DNA of 64,000 nucleotides from Cerasicoccus maritimus (GTDB lineage: Bacteria > Verrucomicrobiota > Verrucomicrobiia > Opitutales > Cerasicoccaceae), in contig JAVDPD010000031.1 in NCBI GenBank assembly GCA_031296935.1, positions 1-64,000 of the forward strand. Reading direction: 5' to 3'. Below are positions 41,285 through 49,249 of this stretch, one piece after another. Within the stretch, counting starts at the first letter, position 1. Each line of letters begins with the position of its first letter. Position numbers and translations under genes: made by a program. Below the pieces are notes generated by a model. That model did no database searches. It worked only from the letters and a program-made list of their open reading frames with translations, and was not told the origin of the DNA.

Positions 41285-42586
41285 ATGAAAAACACACTGA
41301 AACAACTCACCACGCTGACGCTTCTTGGCGCTACAGCTCTCTCCGCTGAAATTGTCGATTTTGGCAGTGCACCGGAAAAATGGCAGAACGCCAAGCCCAA
41401 CACCGAACTGGGTCAAAAAGTTCTGGGCTACGCAGGCGAGCCAGCATTGCAGGGGCGTTTGCTCTACAATCAGCGTCTGCGTTTTGAATACGCTGATTTG
41501 CAAGGTCCGCGTACGTCTTCAAACGCACTGACTCTGCGCACTCGCATCGGCTACGAAACGCCGAAGCTCTACGGCATGTATCTGCTGGGTGAGTTCGAGA
41601 ACACATGGGCCATCAACTATTCGGACTACCAGGCATTCCCGGGACCCGGCACAAAGACCATTATTCCGGACCCCCGCAATAATGAGCTGAATCAATTTTT
41701 CTTCGGCTTTAAGGGCTGGAACAGTGATTTCAAGGGTGGCCGCCAAGTCATTAATCTGGACAACCAACGCTACGTAGGCGCTGTTGCCTGGCGTCAGAAC
41801 GACCAGACTTTTGATGCAATTCGCTTCCAAACTGAAATCATCAAGGACACCTGGCTTTCCTATGCATGGGATTGGCGTGTAAACCGCATTTTCGGTGTTT
41901 ATGCTCCGGTTGCGAATCAGGAACGTTTCAATTCCAACAACCACTTTATCAATGCGCACTATGAAGGCGTACCATACGGCAAGATCGCGACCTACTTCTA
42001 CTATGTAGATCTAGATGGATCTCCGATTAACTCCTCAAACACATGGGGCCTGTATTACGCTGGTAAGGCAAAGCTGAGCGACAGCTTAACGATGCCGTTC
42101 CGTGCAGAGTATGCCCTTCAGTTTGACAACTCTGCTTCCGGCGCCGGCGTAAGCTACGACCTGAACTATTTCCACACAGTATTAGGTCTGAACTACGAAG
42201 GCTATGAAGCTGGTTTCGGTTTTGAAAGCCTTGGTGGTAACGGAACACGCGGTTTCAGAACTCCGCTCGCTACGCTCCATAAGTTCAATGGCTGGGCTGA
42301 CGTATTCCTGAATACTCCAGCAAATGGCCTAAACGACTACTACCTCTACTACAAGGTCAAGTTGCCATACAAATTCGGCCTCGGTGGCGCATTCCACTAC
42401 TTCACTTCTGAAGATGGCGGCAGCAACACCTACGGTAAGGAAGCTGATATCAGCCTCAAGCGTCCGATCACGGAAAACCTCACCGCACTGGTAAAATTTG
42501 CTTACTATGATGGTCATGGTGGCCCGTCTGTGCCTCTGGGCTCAGATGTCACCAAGGTTTGGATTCAGTTGGATTTCAAATTATAG
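41285..42586 (+). CDS. Outer-membrane beta-barrel protein (alginate-export/porin-like)
   Basis: A 433-residue protein with signal peptide MKNTLKQLTTLTLLGATALSA. The mature part shows alternating amphipathic strands with aromatic girdles throughout, for example RLLYNQRLRFEYADLQG near residue 58, FDAIRFQTEIIKDTWLSYAW and LTALVKFAYYDGHGG near the end; the final strand is WIQLDFKL. This is the pattern of the alginate-export/OprD-like barrels, often annotated only as hypothetical in Verrucomicrobiota. A general porin role is likely; the substrate is unknown. It is monocistronic and closed by a strong terminator. Confidence 0.8.
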   Translation: MKNTLKQLTTLTLLGATALSAEIVDFGSAPEKWQNAKPNTELGQKVLGYAGEPALQGRLLYNQRLRFEYADLQGPRTSSNALTLRTRIGYETPKLYGMYLLGEFENTWAINYSDYQAFPGPGTKTIIPDPRNNELNQFFFGFKGWNSDFKGGRQVINLDNQRYVGAVAWRQNDQTFDAIRFQTEIIKDTWLSYAWDWRVNRIFGVYAPVANQERFNSNNHFINAHYEGVPYGKIATYFYYVDLDGSPINSSNTWGLYYAGKAKLSDSLTMPFRAEYALQFDNSASGAGVSYDLNYFHTVLGLNYEGYEAGFGFESLGGNGTRGFRTPLATLHKFNGWADVFLNTPANGLNDYYLYYKVKLPYKFGLGGAFHYFTSEDGGSNTYGKEADISLKRPITENLTALVKFAYYDGHGGPSVPLGSDVTKVWIQLDFKL

Positions 42587-42611
42587 TAAGGTTTGTTATA
42601 GGTTAGAGACA

Positions 42612-42645
42612 AGCTGTCGGTGATTGATTCGCCGGCAGCTTTTTT
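42612..42645 (+). terminator. Rho-independent terminator of the barrel protein gene
   Basis: AGCTGTCGGTGA pairs with TCGCCGGCAGCT (12 bp, two G-U pairs) around a 5-nt loop, followed by TTTTT. It lies 25 nt after the stop codon and 40 nt before the molybdenum cofactor operon. Confidence 0.92.
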
Positions 42646-42685
42646 CTGGGGTTGAAACTCGCTCAATCGATCATAACGTTTCTTA

Positions 42686-43186
42686 ATGCTCGTTGAACAT
42701 ACTACTGTCGACGTAATGGCCATCTGGATTTCCCCGGGCCATGATTTTCGTGGACGTCATGGTCTCGGACGCCTGGAACATGGGCTGGCGGCGATGGATT
42801 CAGTACAATGTCATGCGGGCAAGGGCATTGTCGACGATCGCTATTACGGCCATAAAGAAGATTACAAAGGGCAGATCACGTTTTTCGATGAAGCGGTGGC
42901 CAGCGAGCTTGAGCGAAACTTTAATTTAGCCGAATTGGACCGCTCGCTTTTTCGACGCAATGTGCTGCTGAGCGGAATTGAACTCAATTCACTCATCGGG
43001 AAGAGGTTCCGCCTGGGTGAATTGATTTTGACCGGTAGCGAAGAATGCAGCCCTTGCTATTGGATGGATGAAGCTGTAACGCCCGGAGCACATGAGTGGC
43101 TCAAAGGTCGAGGTGGGCTAAGATGCCGAATCGTAGAGTCGGGTTTGCTGAAGTTGGGCTCCCATGAATTGGAGGTCCTGTCTTGA
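42686..43186 (+). CDS. MOSC-domain protein at the head of the molybdenum cofactor operon
   Basis: A 166-residue protein of the MOSC (molybdenum cofactor sulfurase C-terminal) family. Signature parts: GKGIVDDRYYGHKEDYKGQI near residues 46-65, LFRRNVLLSGIELNSLIGKR near 87-106, and the cysteine pair in TGSEECSPCYWMDEAVTPGA. Stand-alone MOSC proteins are thought to carry sulfur or bind the molybdenum cofactor, as in YiiM/MogA-associated proteins. Its TGA overlaps the TTG start of moeA, supporting a shared transcript and role. Confidence 0.88.
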   Translation: MLVEHTTVDVMAIWISPGHDFRGRHGLGRLEHGLAAMDSVQCHAGKGIVDDRYYGHKEDYKGQITFFDEAVASELERNFNLAELDRSLFRRNVLLSGIELNSLIGKRFRLGELILTGSEECSPCYWMDEAVTPGAHEWLKGRGGLRCRIVESGLLKLGSHELEVLS

Positions 43187-44382
43187 GTGGTTTAATCAGT
43201 GTCGCGGAAGCAGATCGCTTAATTGCTGAGTTTGGGGACCAGTCGCCGGTCATTTCCAGCCCATTGGGAAAGGCAGCAGGCCGCGTTTTACGTGAAAATA
43301 TTTATGCAGACCGCCCATTGCCGCCATTTAATCGAGTGATGATGGATGGTTATGCTTTGCGCTATGCGGACATAGAACATGGATGTGGCGAGTTTAAAGT
43401 CTGCGGCCAACTGATGGCAGGCGACTGCAAGTGCGCGCTACCCGAAGAAACTGCCGCTGCAATTGAAATCATGACAGGCGCGCCGCTGCCCGAAGGCGCA
43501 GATGTGGTTGTGCCGTATGAGGAGACCATACGTGAAAGCGAGGCATTCACTTTAGCGAAAGACGCCAACGTTGAACCAGGCCAGTATATCCACCGTGAGG
43601 GTTCAGACTTTGCAGCGCAAAGCTTATTGGTTCCAGCTGGCGCAAGTCTAGGCCCTGTCGAAATGGGCGTTGCCGCATCTTGTGGCTATACGGAGCTGAA
43701 AGTCAGCTCTCGCCCTCGTATCGCGGTGATTGGCACCGGTGATGAGCTGGTGCCCGTTTCGACGACTCCATTGCCGCATCAAATTCGCTCCTCGAACGCC
43801 GTCACGGTTGAGTCTGCATTAGGCTTGGCTGACTACCATGTGGGCGAAATTGATCACTGGTGCGATGATGCCGAACTTGGCAAAGCACGCATGATCGAAT
43901 TGCTTGGACGAACAGATGTGATGATTATTGCGGGTGCCGTTTCCAAGGGACAGCGCGATTGGATACCTGGTGCGCTGGACGAAGTCGCGCAGTGCATTTT
44001 TCATGGTGTGCGCCAACGTCCGGGCAAACCAATGGGACTTTGGCGAACGGGGGAAGGGAAAATGATCTTTGCACTCCCCGGTAATCCTGTTTCGGCTATG
44101 GTTGGGCTTCATCGTTATGTGCTTCCATACCTGTGTGCGCGCGACGGCTTTGCTTCGTCAACACAGTCAGTTTGCTTAGCAGAAGACATTGCTTCGAAAT
44201 CGCCGATGACTTGGTTTTTGCCAGTCGAAATCTTAGATGACGGAACAGCCGCTCCGCGCCCGGTCAATAATTCGGGCGACTATGCTAGACTCTGCGGCAC
44301 AGACGGATTTATTGAACTTTCAGCCGAGGCATCGCAGTGGAAAGCGGGCATCTCGGTTCCATTCTACAATTGGTCAAAATGA
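43183..44382 (+). CDS. moeA: Molybdopterin molybdotransferase
   Basis: A 399-residue enzyme inserting molybdate into adenylated molybdopterin. It starts at TTG 43183, overlapping the MOSC stop as TTGA. Conserved blocks: NRVMMDGYALRYADIEHG near residue 49, IEIMTGAPLPEGADVVVPYE near 96-115, IAVIGTGDELVPV near 181-193 and the C-terminal IFALPGNPVSAMVGLHRYVL. The C-terminal domain IV is present. The stop overlaps the ATG of moaC as ATGA. Confidence 0.95.
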   Translation: MSGLISVAEADRLIAEFGDQSPVISSPLGKAAGRVLRENIYADRPLPPFNRVMMDGYALRYADIEHGCGEFKVCGQLMAGDCKCALPEETAAAIEIMTGAPLPEGADVVVPYEETIRESEAFTLAKDANVEPGQYIHREGSDFAAQSLLVPAGASLGPVEMGVAASCGYTELKVSSRPRIAVIGTGDELVPVSTTPLPHQIRSSNAVTVESALGLADYHVGEIDHWCDDAELGKARMIELLGRTDVMIIAGAVSKGQRDWIPGALDEVAQCIFHGVRQRPGKPMGLWRTGEGKMIFALPGNPVSAMVGLHRYVLPYLCARDGFASSTQSVCLAEDIASKSPMTWFLPVEILDDGTAAPRPVNNSGDYARLCGTDGFIELSAEASQWKAGISVPFYNWSK

Positions 44383-44864
44383 GTGAAGGATTAACGCATT
44401 TAGATGAAGCAGCACGACCTCGCATGGTCGATGTCAGCGAGAAATCCATTACCACGCGTGAGGCAGTTGCCGAAGCGGTGGTGGTGTTCCCGCATGATGC
44501 TTGGGCGCATTTACGCGAGAATGGCTTTACCTCGAAGAAAGGTGCCATTCTAGATGTCGCACGCGTAGCAGGCACTATGGGTGTTAAGCAGACCAGTCAA
44601 TGGATCCCGTTTTGCCACCCGCTGCCTATTGACGGCTGTTCTTTTGAGATCGAACCATCCGAAGCTGAGCCGCAGTTGGTGATTCAATGCCGCGTTAAGA
44701 CAACCGGGAAAACCGGTGTCGAAATGGAAGCCTTGACCGGCGCCGCTGCTGCCGCCTTAACCATCTATGACATGACTAAGGCGCTTGGACATGGCATAGA
44801 AGTCAGCCGCACCCGACTGGTTAGCAAAACCGGAGGCAAAAAGGATTTCAATGCCGATGCATGA
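44379..44864 (+). CDS. moaC: Cyclic pyranopterin monophosphate synthase
   Basis: A 161-residue enzyme that with MoaA makes cyclic pyranopterin monophosphate from GTP. Start ATG 44379 overlaps the moeA stop. The family blocks are KKGAILDVARVAGTMGVKQT (usual AGIMAAK replaced by AGTMGVK), SQWIPFCHPLPIDG, and GVEMEALTGAAAAALTIYDM with the conserved Glu and Met. The last 14 nt overlap the start of mobA, an uncommonly long overlap that still leaves both frames intact. Confidence 0.95.
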   Translation: MSEGLTHLDEAARPRMVDVSEKSITTREAVAEAVVVFPHDAWAHLRENGFTSKKGAILDVARVAGTMGVKQTSQWIPFCHPLPIDGCSFEIEPSEAEPQLVIQCRVKTTGKTGVEMEALTGAAAAALTIYDMTKALGHGIEVSRTRLVSKTGGKKDFNADA

Positions 44865-45480
44865 TTCTAATACCGCGCCTATGCTTGGGCTGGTGCTTGC
44901 AGGCGGTCAAAGCCGTCGCATGGGCCAGGATAAAGCCAGCCTTGACTGGGGGGGGATGCCGTTGTGGCGTAAGCAAGCAGAGCTATTAAAAGCATGCGGG
45001 CTTTCGGTTGGAGTCTCCATTCGCGAGGGGCAGGTATTACCGGGATCGAATGCATATGAGGATGCCTTAATCTCCGATGCTTTTGAAGGCGCAGGGCCTT
45101 TGGCAGGGTGGATGAGCGCTTGGCAAAAGTTTCCGAACCACGCGCTACTGGTCGTCGCTTGCGATTTGCCTTTGCTTGACGTGAGCACGATTCAAACACT
45201 AATCGAACAGCGCAGCCCGAATGCATGGGCAACGGCCTACCGCAGCTCCAGCGATTCACTGCCCGAGCCAATGTGCGCCATTTACGAACCGTCGGCGAAG
45301 CCCATCTTCGAAGCGGCGATGAAGGCTGATCGACGTTGTCCGCGCAAGCTGCTGATTGAGGGCGGAGCGGATGTTTGCCTGATCGAATTGGCTGAGCCAA
45401 CGGCGCTCGATAATGCCAACACACCAGAAGAATTCACGCGCCTACAAGGCTTGGCGCAACCAACTAGTTCTGCACAATGA
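44851..45480 (+). CDS. mobA: Molybdenum cofactor guanylyltransferase
   Basis: A 209-residue nucleotidyltransferase converting molybdenum cofactor to the guanine dinucleotide form used by DMSO reductase-family enzymes. N-terminal GTP loop LVLAGGQSRRMGQDKASLDW, and ACDLPLLDVS supplies the metal-binding Asp. The length matches MobA. An alternative start is MLGLVLAGG (44881), which would remove the overlap with moaC. The stop overlaps moaD as ATGA. MocA-like specificity (CTP) cannot be excluded. Confidence 0.88.
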   Translation: MPMHDSNTAPMLGLVLAGGQSRRMGQDKASLDWGGMPLWRKQAELLKACGLSVGVSIREGQVLPGSNAYEDALISDAFEGAGPLAGWMSAWQKFPNHALLVVACDLPLLDVSTIQTLIEQRSPNAWATAYRSSSDSLPEPMCAIYEPSAKPIFEAAMKADRRCPRKLLIEGGADVCLIELAEPTALDNANTPEEFTRLQGLAQPTSSAQ

Positions 45481-45719
45481 AAACGGTGACATTAATGTAT
45501 TTTGCACAACTCGGCGCGCAGGCTGGCTGCTCCGAAGAACAAGTGGAAACCGGAGCAAATACTGTAGCCGAGCTTTTTTTAGAACTAAAAGGCATTCACG
45601 GCTGGACCTTGCCAGCGGATAAGGTTCGTTTTGCGCGAAACGATGCGTTCTGTCCTGCGGAAGCAGGCTTCAGTGAAGGTGACGCCTTGGCAATCATGCC
45701 ACCTATGTCAGGAGGTTGA
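45477..45719 (+). CDS. moaD: Molybdopterin synthase sulfur carrier subunit
   Basis: An 80-residue ubiquitin-like protein with the conserved C-terminal Gly-Gly (MPPMSGG), the site thiocarboxylated by MoeB. Typical phrases are MYFAQLGAQAG at the start and GDALAIMPPMSGG at the end. It overlaps mobA by four bases (ATGA). With MoaE it forms molybdopterin synthase. The likely activating enzyme is the MoeB-rhodanese fusion at 7219-8364. Confidence 0.94.
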   Translation: MKTVTLMYFAQLGAQAGCSEEQVETGANTVAELFLELKGIHGWTLPADKVRFARNDAFCPAEAGFSEGDALAIMPPMSGG

Positions 45720-45721
45720 TC

Positions 45722-46177
45722 ATGTTTACTTTGTCTGACAAAGCTATCGATCACGCCAATTTGCGACAATCGCTAGAGCGCATTGACGCGGGCGGGTTCT
45801 GTAATTTTGAGGGCTGGGTGCGCAATCACCACCTGGGCCGTGGCGTAGAGCGTTTGGAGTATCAGGCTTACGTGAGGCTGGCGGTGAAACAAGGGCAAGC
45901 GGTCCTTGATGATGCGATGCAGCGTTACGATCTCCTCGGTCTGCGCGCGGAGCATCGAATCGGCGCACTCATTCCTGGTGATATGGCGGTGTGGGTTGGC
46001 GTCTGTTCGGTGCATCGAGACCAAGCATTCGAGGCTTGCCGTTTCATCATTGATGAAATCAAAGCCACCGTACCCATTTGGAAACACGAATTCTATCTGG
46101 ATGGCAGTGATGAGTGGGTCGACCCGACAGCCTGTAACTGCGACCATCGGTTGAAGAGCGGCGCGCATTCACATTGA
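45722..46177 (+). CDS. moaE: Molybdopterin synthase catalytic subunit
   Basis: A 151-residue protein that adds two sulfurs to precursor Z with MoaD. ATG 45722 is preferred over TTG 45716 because AGGAGG (45711-45716) lies just upstream at good spacing; this Shine-Dalgarno sequence is inside the end of moaD. Family blocks: GFCNFEGWVRNHHLGRGVER, then LEYQAYVRLA, EHRIGALIPGDMAVWVGV and the catalytic region EIKATVPIWKHEFYLDG. The stop TGA overlaps the moaA ATG by one base (TGATG). Confidence 0.95.
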   Translation: MFTLSDKAIDHANLRQSLERIDAGGFCNFEGWVRNHHLGRGVERLEYQAYVRLAVKQGQAVLDDAMQRYDLLGLRAEHRIGALIPGDMAVWVGVCSVHRDQAFEACRFIIDEIKATVPIWKHEFYLDGSDEWVDPTACNCDHRLKSGAHSH

Positions 46178-47250
46178 TGTTTACACTCGGAGCACAATCG
46201 ACTTTGCAACCGAAAGCTACTTTGCAGGACAAAGTGGATGCGGCTCCTTCGGCTATCGATAAGAGAGGACGTTTCCTCAAAGACCTTCGCTTGTCGGTGA
46301 TCGATCGCTGTAACTTGCGCTGTCAGTATTGCCTACCAGCCGAACTCTTCGGTGAAGACTTTCGTTTTCGGCCGATACGTGAGCTGCTCAGCTACGATGA
46401 GCTAGCGACTGTTGCCGCTGCTTTCGTGGAACTCGGCGTGGAGAAGATTCGCCTGACTGGTGGCGAGCCGCTCTTGCGCCCAGGTATTGTAGAGTTTGTT
46501 GCCCGCTTAAGTGAGGCGCACCCCGTAGTCGACCTTGCGCTGACCACCAATGGACTACGTTTGGCTGCAGTTGTGGACGACTTGAAGCAAGCTGGCTTGA
46601 GTCGAGTCAATGTTAGCCTCGATGCGCTCGATCCCTTAGTTGCTGAAAAGATGGCTGGCCGTTCGTACTCGCCGGATGTCGTCTTGAGAGCAGCGGAGTC
46701 TGCGCGCGACGCAGGACTCGAGGTTAAATTGAACGCCGTCATCAAGCGAGGCGTCAATGATAGTGAAGTTTTGCCTTTGGCTAGAATGGCTCGGGATCGT
46801 GGCTTTGTGCTTCGTTTTATCGAATACATGGATGTTGGTGCCACAAATGGTTGGACGGCACAAGACGTTCTCACGGGGGCTGAAATACGTGAGGAGTTGG
46901 GCATGCTGAGCGCTTTGGAGCCTCTAGCGCCAAAGACTTTCGGCGAAGTCGCACGACGTTATCGTTATCAGGACAATGGTCTGGAAGTAGGCTTCATTGA
47001 ATCGATCAGCAAGCCATTCTGTGGAAGTTGCACCCGTGCGCGTGTCTCAGCAGACGGCGAATTATTCACCTGCCTTTTCGCTAATCATGGGGTGTCGCTG
47101 AGGCCGCATTTGGCAACGCCAAGTCTAAGCACGGCTATTCGCGAGCTTTGGCTCAAGCGCAAAGATAATTATTCGGAAGAGCGTCAGGTGAAACCGCATG
47201 GTAAAGCCCCCGGCGAAGCTCCAGCGGAAATGTGGCGACTGGGAGGGTAG
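46177..47250 (+). CDS. moaA: GTP 3',8-cyclase
   Basis: A 357-residue radical SAM enzyme for the first step of molybdopterin synthesis. The N-terminal cluster motif is CNLRCQYC (about residues 46-53) and the C-terminal one FCGSCTRARV ... GELFTCLFA. The C-terminal Gly-Gly needed for activity is present (MWRLGG). The N-terminus carries about 30 residues more than most MoaA proteins; an internal start cannot be excluded. It ends the six-gene moe/moa unit; rnhB follows after 8 nt. Confidence 0.95.
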   Translation: MFTLGAQSTLQPKATLQDKVDAAPSAIDKRGRFLKDLRLSVIDRCNLRCQYCLPAELFGEDFRFRPIRELLSYDELATVAAAFVELGVEKIRLTGGEPLLRPGIVEFVARLSEAHPVVDLALTTNGLRLAAVVDDLKQAGLSRVNVSLDALDPLVAEKMAGRSYSPDVVLRAAESARDAGLEVKLNAVIKRGVNDSEVLPLARMARDRGFVLRFIEYMDVGATNGWTAQDVLTGAEIREELGMLSALEPLAPKTFGEVARRYRYQDNGLEVGFIESISKPFCGSCTRARVSADGELFTCLFANHGVSLRPHLATPSLSTAIRELWLKRKDNYSEERQVKPHGKAPGEAPAEMWRLGG

Positions 47251-47258
47251 GGGAATCG

Positions 47259-48014
47259 ATGGCAAAAAAGCAGACTAAGGGACATCCGCTTTGGCGTTTC
47301 GATCGGCAGCAATTGCGCAACGCGCCTTATCCTGCGCTGATTGGAGTGGATGAGGCTGGCCGAGGTTGCCTAGCAGGCCCGGTGGTTGCCGCAGTAGCTC
47401 ACATCCCCGCAGACGCCTACGACCACGTTGGCTTCAAGCGAGCGAGCACAGCAATCAACGATTCCAAACAACTGAAGGCCGAGCAGCGCGAAGCTCAATT
47501 TACCCTCATCGAGCAATGGACTGCGGATAAGCTTGTCGCCGTGGCCCCAGGCGTGGCGAGCGTGGAGGAAATTGAAGTCCATAATATTTTAGGCGCCACG
47601 AGGCTCGCCATGCAGCGTGCGTTGGACGCCTTGGAGCTGACACTGCTTCGAGCAGATTCGGTGGGGAGCGAATTGCTTAAGTGCGATAACAAAGTCGCGG
47701 ATTACCCGCGCATCATGGTAGACGGCAAACCGCTCAAGCCATTCCCCTGGGCGCATGAAGCGGTGGTCGGCGGCGATGGTAAGAGCCTGGCAATCGCGAT
47801 GGCCTCCATTGTGGCCAAGGTGACACGCGACCGGGTGATGCTCCAACTGCACGAAGAGGATCCGCGTTTTGGCTATGATCAACACAAAGGTTATGGCACC
47901 CCGCGACACTTGGAAGCGTTGCGAGCTCATGGCCCAACGCCACATCACCGCAAGGTCTTCCTGCGGAAGCTGGATTTACCAGCGAATGTCTGCGAGCAGC
48001 GGGAGTTGTTTTAA
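47259..48014 (+). CDS. rnhB: Ribonuclease HII
   Basis: A 251-residue endonuclease removing ribonucleotides from DNA. ATG 47259 (MAKKQTKGHPLWRFDRQQLR) is the best start; the longer frame runs into moaA. The active-site blocks are GVDEAGRGCLAGPVVAA, NDSKQLKAEQRE and the third acidic region ADSVGSELLKCDNK, with GYGTPRHLEAL near the end. It is close behind moaA and might be co-transcribed, though functionally unrelated. Confidence 0.95.
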   Translation: MAKKQTKGHPLWRFDRQQLRNAPYPALIGVDEAGRGCLAGPVVAAVAHIPADAYDHVGFKRASTAINDSKQLKAEQREAQFTLIEQWTADKLVAVAPGVASVEEIEVHNILGATRLAMQRALDALELTLLRADSVGSELLKCDNKVADYPRIMVDGKPLKPFPWAHEAVVGGDGKSLAIAMASIVAKVTRDRVMLQLHEEDPRFGYDQHKGYGTPRHLEALRAHGPTPHHRKVFLRKLDLPANVCEQRELF

Positions 48015-48068
48015 ACTTTGCGCCGCCAAAATTTTGGCCTAAGCTGCATCGTTTAAATCCCGTTATTC

Positions 48069-48833
48069 ATGATTTCTCAAAACGTATTATTAGGCGTAAA
48101 TATCGACCATAGCGCAACGTTACGGCAGGCACGCTATCGCGAAAACCCCTTGGACCGCGGCCGCATGGTGGAGCCTGACCCTGTTGATTTCGCCTTGGCT
48201 GCGCAGCGTGCTGGTGCAGATGGCATCACGCTGCATTTGCGCGAAGACCGCCGCCACATTCAAGACAGCGATGTGTATCGCATGATCGAGATGATCCAGG
48301 TTCCGATGAACCTCGAGATGGCAGCAACGGAAGAAATGGCCAAAATCGCTTGTGAAGTGAAGCCAGCAGTTGTGCTCCTCGTGCCCGAAAGCCGGGAGGA
48401 GGTCACGACAGAAGGCGGATTGGACGTCATCAAGCACCAGAGCCGCGTCAAAGACGTGATCGCCGCGATGAAAGCTAATGGGATTGCCACGAGCTTGTTC
48501 ATTGATCCAGAGGCGGCGCAGATTGATATGGCGGCAGAACTGGAAGCGGAATTTGTTGAGCTGCACACGGGTGCCTTTGCCAACGTATTTTACGGCGCGG
48601 GCATGGATGAGGAACTGACCAAGCTCAAGCACGGCGCCGTGCGCGCGCACGATGCCGGGCTCAAGGTGAATGCTGGGCATGGCATCAACTATAGCAACAT
48701 CAAGCACGCGCGAGAAATTCCGTGGCTGCATGAAATGAACATCGGCCACAGCATTGTTAGCCGTTCATTGTTTGTTGGTGTCAATGAAGCCGTTCGGGAA
48801 ATGAAAGCCCTGATGAACGGGATTTATCGCTGA
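48069..48833 (+). CDS. pdxJ: Pyridoxine 5'-phosphate synthase
   Basis: A 254-residue TIM-barrel enzyme for the last ring-closure step of DXP-dependent vitamin B6 synthesis, condensing 1-deoxyxylulose-5-phosphate (product of Dxs, encoded at 24863) with aminoacetone phosphate. Conserved blocks are LGVNIDHSATLRQARY, GADGITLHLREDRRHIQD, NLEMAATEEM and VNAGHGINYSN. Its TGA overlaps the ATG of acpS (TGATG). This pdxJ-acpS order is common in bacteria. Confidence 0.97.
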   Translation: MISQNVLLGVNIDHSATLRQARYRENPLDRGRMVEPDPVDFALAAQRAGADGITLHLREDRRHIQDSDVYRMIEMIQVPMNLEMAATEEMAKIACEVKPAVVLLVPESREEVTTEGGLDVIKHQSRVKDVIAAMKANGIATSLFIDPEAAQIDMAAELEAEFVELHTGAFANVFYGAGMDEELTKLKHGAVRAHDAGLKVNAGHGINYSNIKHAREIPWLHEMNIGHSIVSRSLFVGVNEAVREMKALMNGIYR

Positions 48834-49246
48834 TGATCGACCCCACCCGCATACAAGGCGCCGTGATTGGCATTGGCTGCGACCTCGTGGACATCGAGCG
48901 TGTTCGCGAAATGCATGAGCGTCATGGTGAGCGTTGCCTTACCCGTATTTATACGGAAGCCGAGCAAGCTTACTGCCTGCAAATGCGGAACCCTTATCCC
49001 TCGCTCGCGGCAAGGTTTGCGGCCAAGGAGGCGGTCTCTAAAGCATTCGGAACGGGGATCGGTAAAGAGTTTGGCTTATTATCGCTGAGTGTCGGCAAAG
49101 GGCAAAACGGCGAGCCAGTCGCGGTGCTCGATGATCAAGGACAGGCCTTGCTGGAGAAAGTTGGTGGAACGGAAGTGCTCCTGTCGCTGTCGCATACTTC
49201 GACCCAAGCCATGGCGTTTGCTGTCGTGGTTCGGAATCCCAGCTAG
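48833..49246 (+). CDS. acpS: Holo-[acyl-carrier-protein] synthase
   Basis: A 137-residue phosphopantetheinyl transferase activating acyl carrier protein. Magnesium-binding motifs IGIGCDLVDIERVRE (residues 10-24) and SLAARFAAKEAVSKAFGTG (about 57-75) are intact, and LSLSHTSTQAMAFAVV lies at the C-terminus. It overlaps pdxJ by one base and is followed after 3 nt by the NAD(P)HX repair gene, as in many bacteria. Confidence 0.96.
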   Translation: MIDPTRIQGAVIGIGCDLVDIERVREMHERHGERCLTRIYTEAEQAYCLQMRNPYPSLAARFAAKEAVSKAFGTGIGKEFGLLSLSVGKGQNGEPVAVLDDQGQALLEKVGGTEVLLSLSHTSTQAMAFAVVVRNPS

Positions 49247-49249
49247 AAG

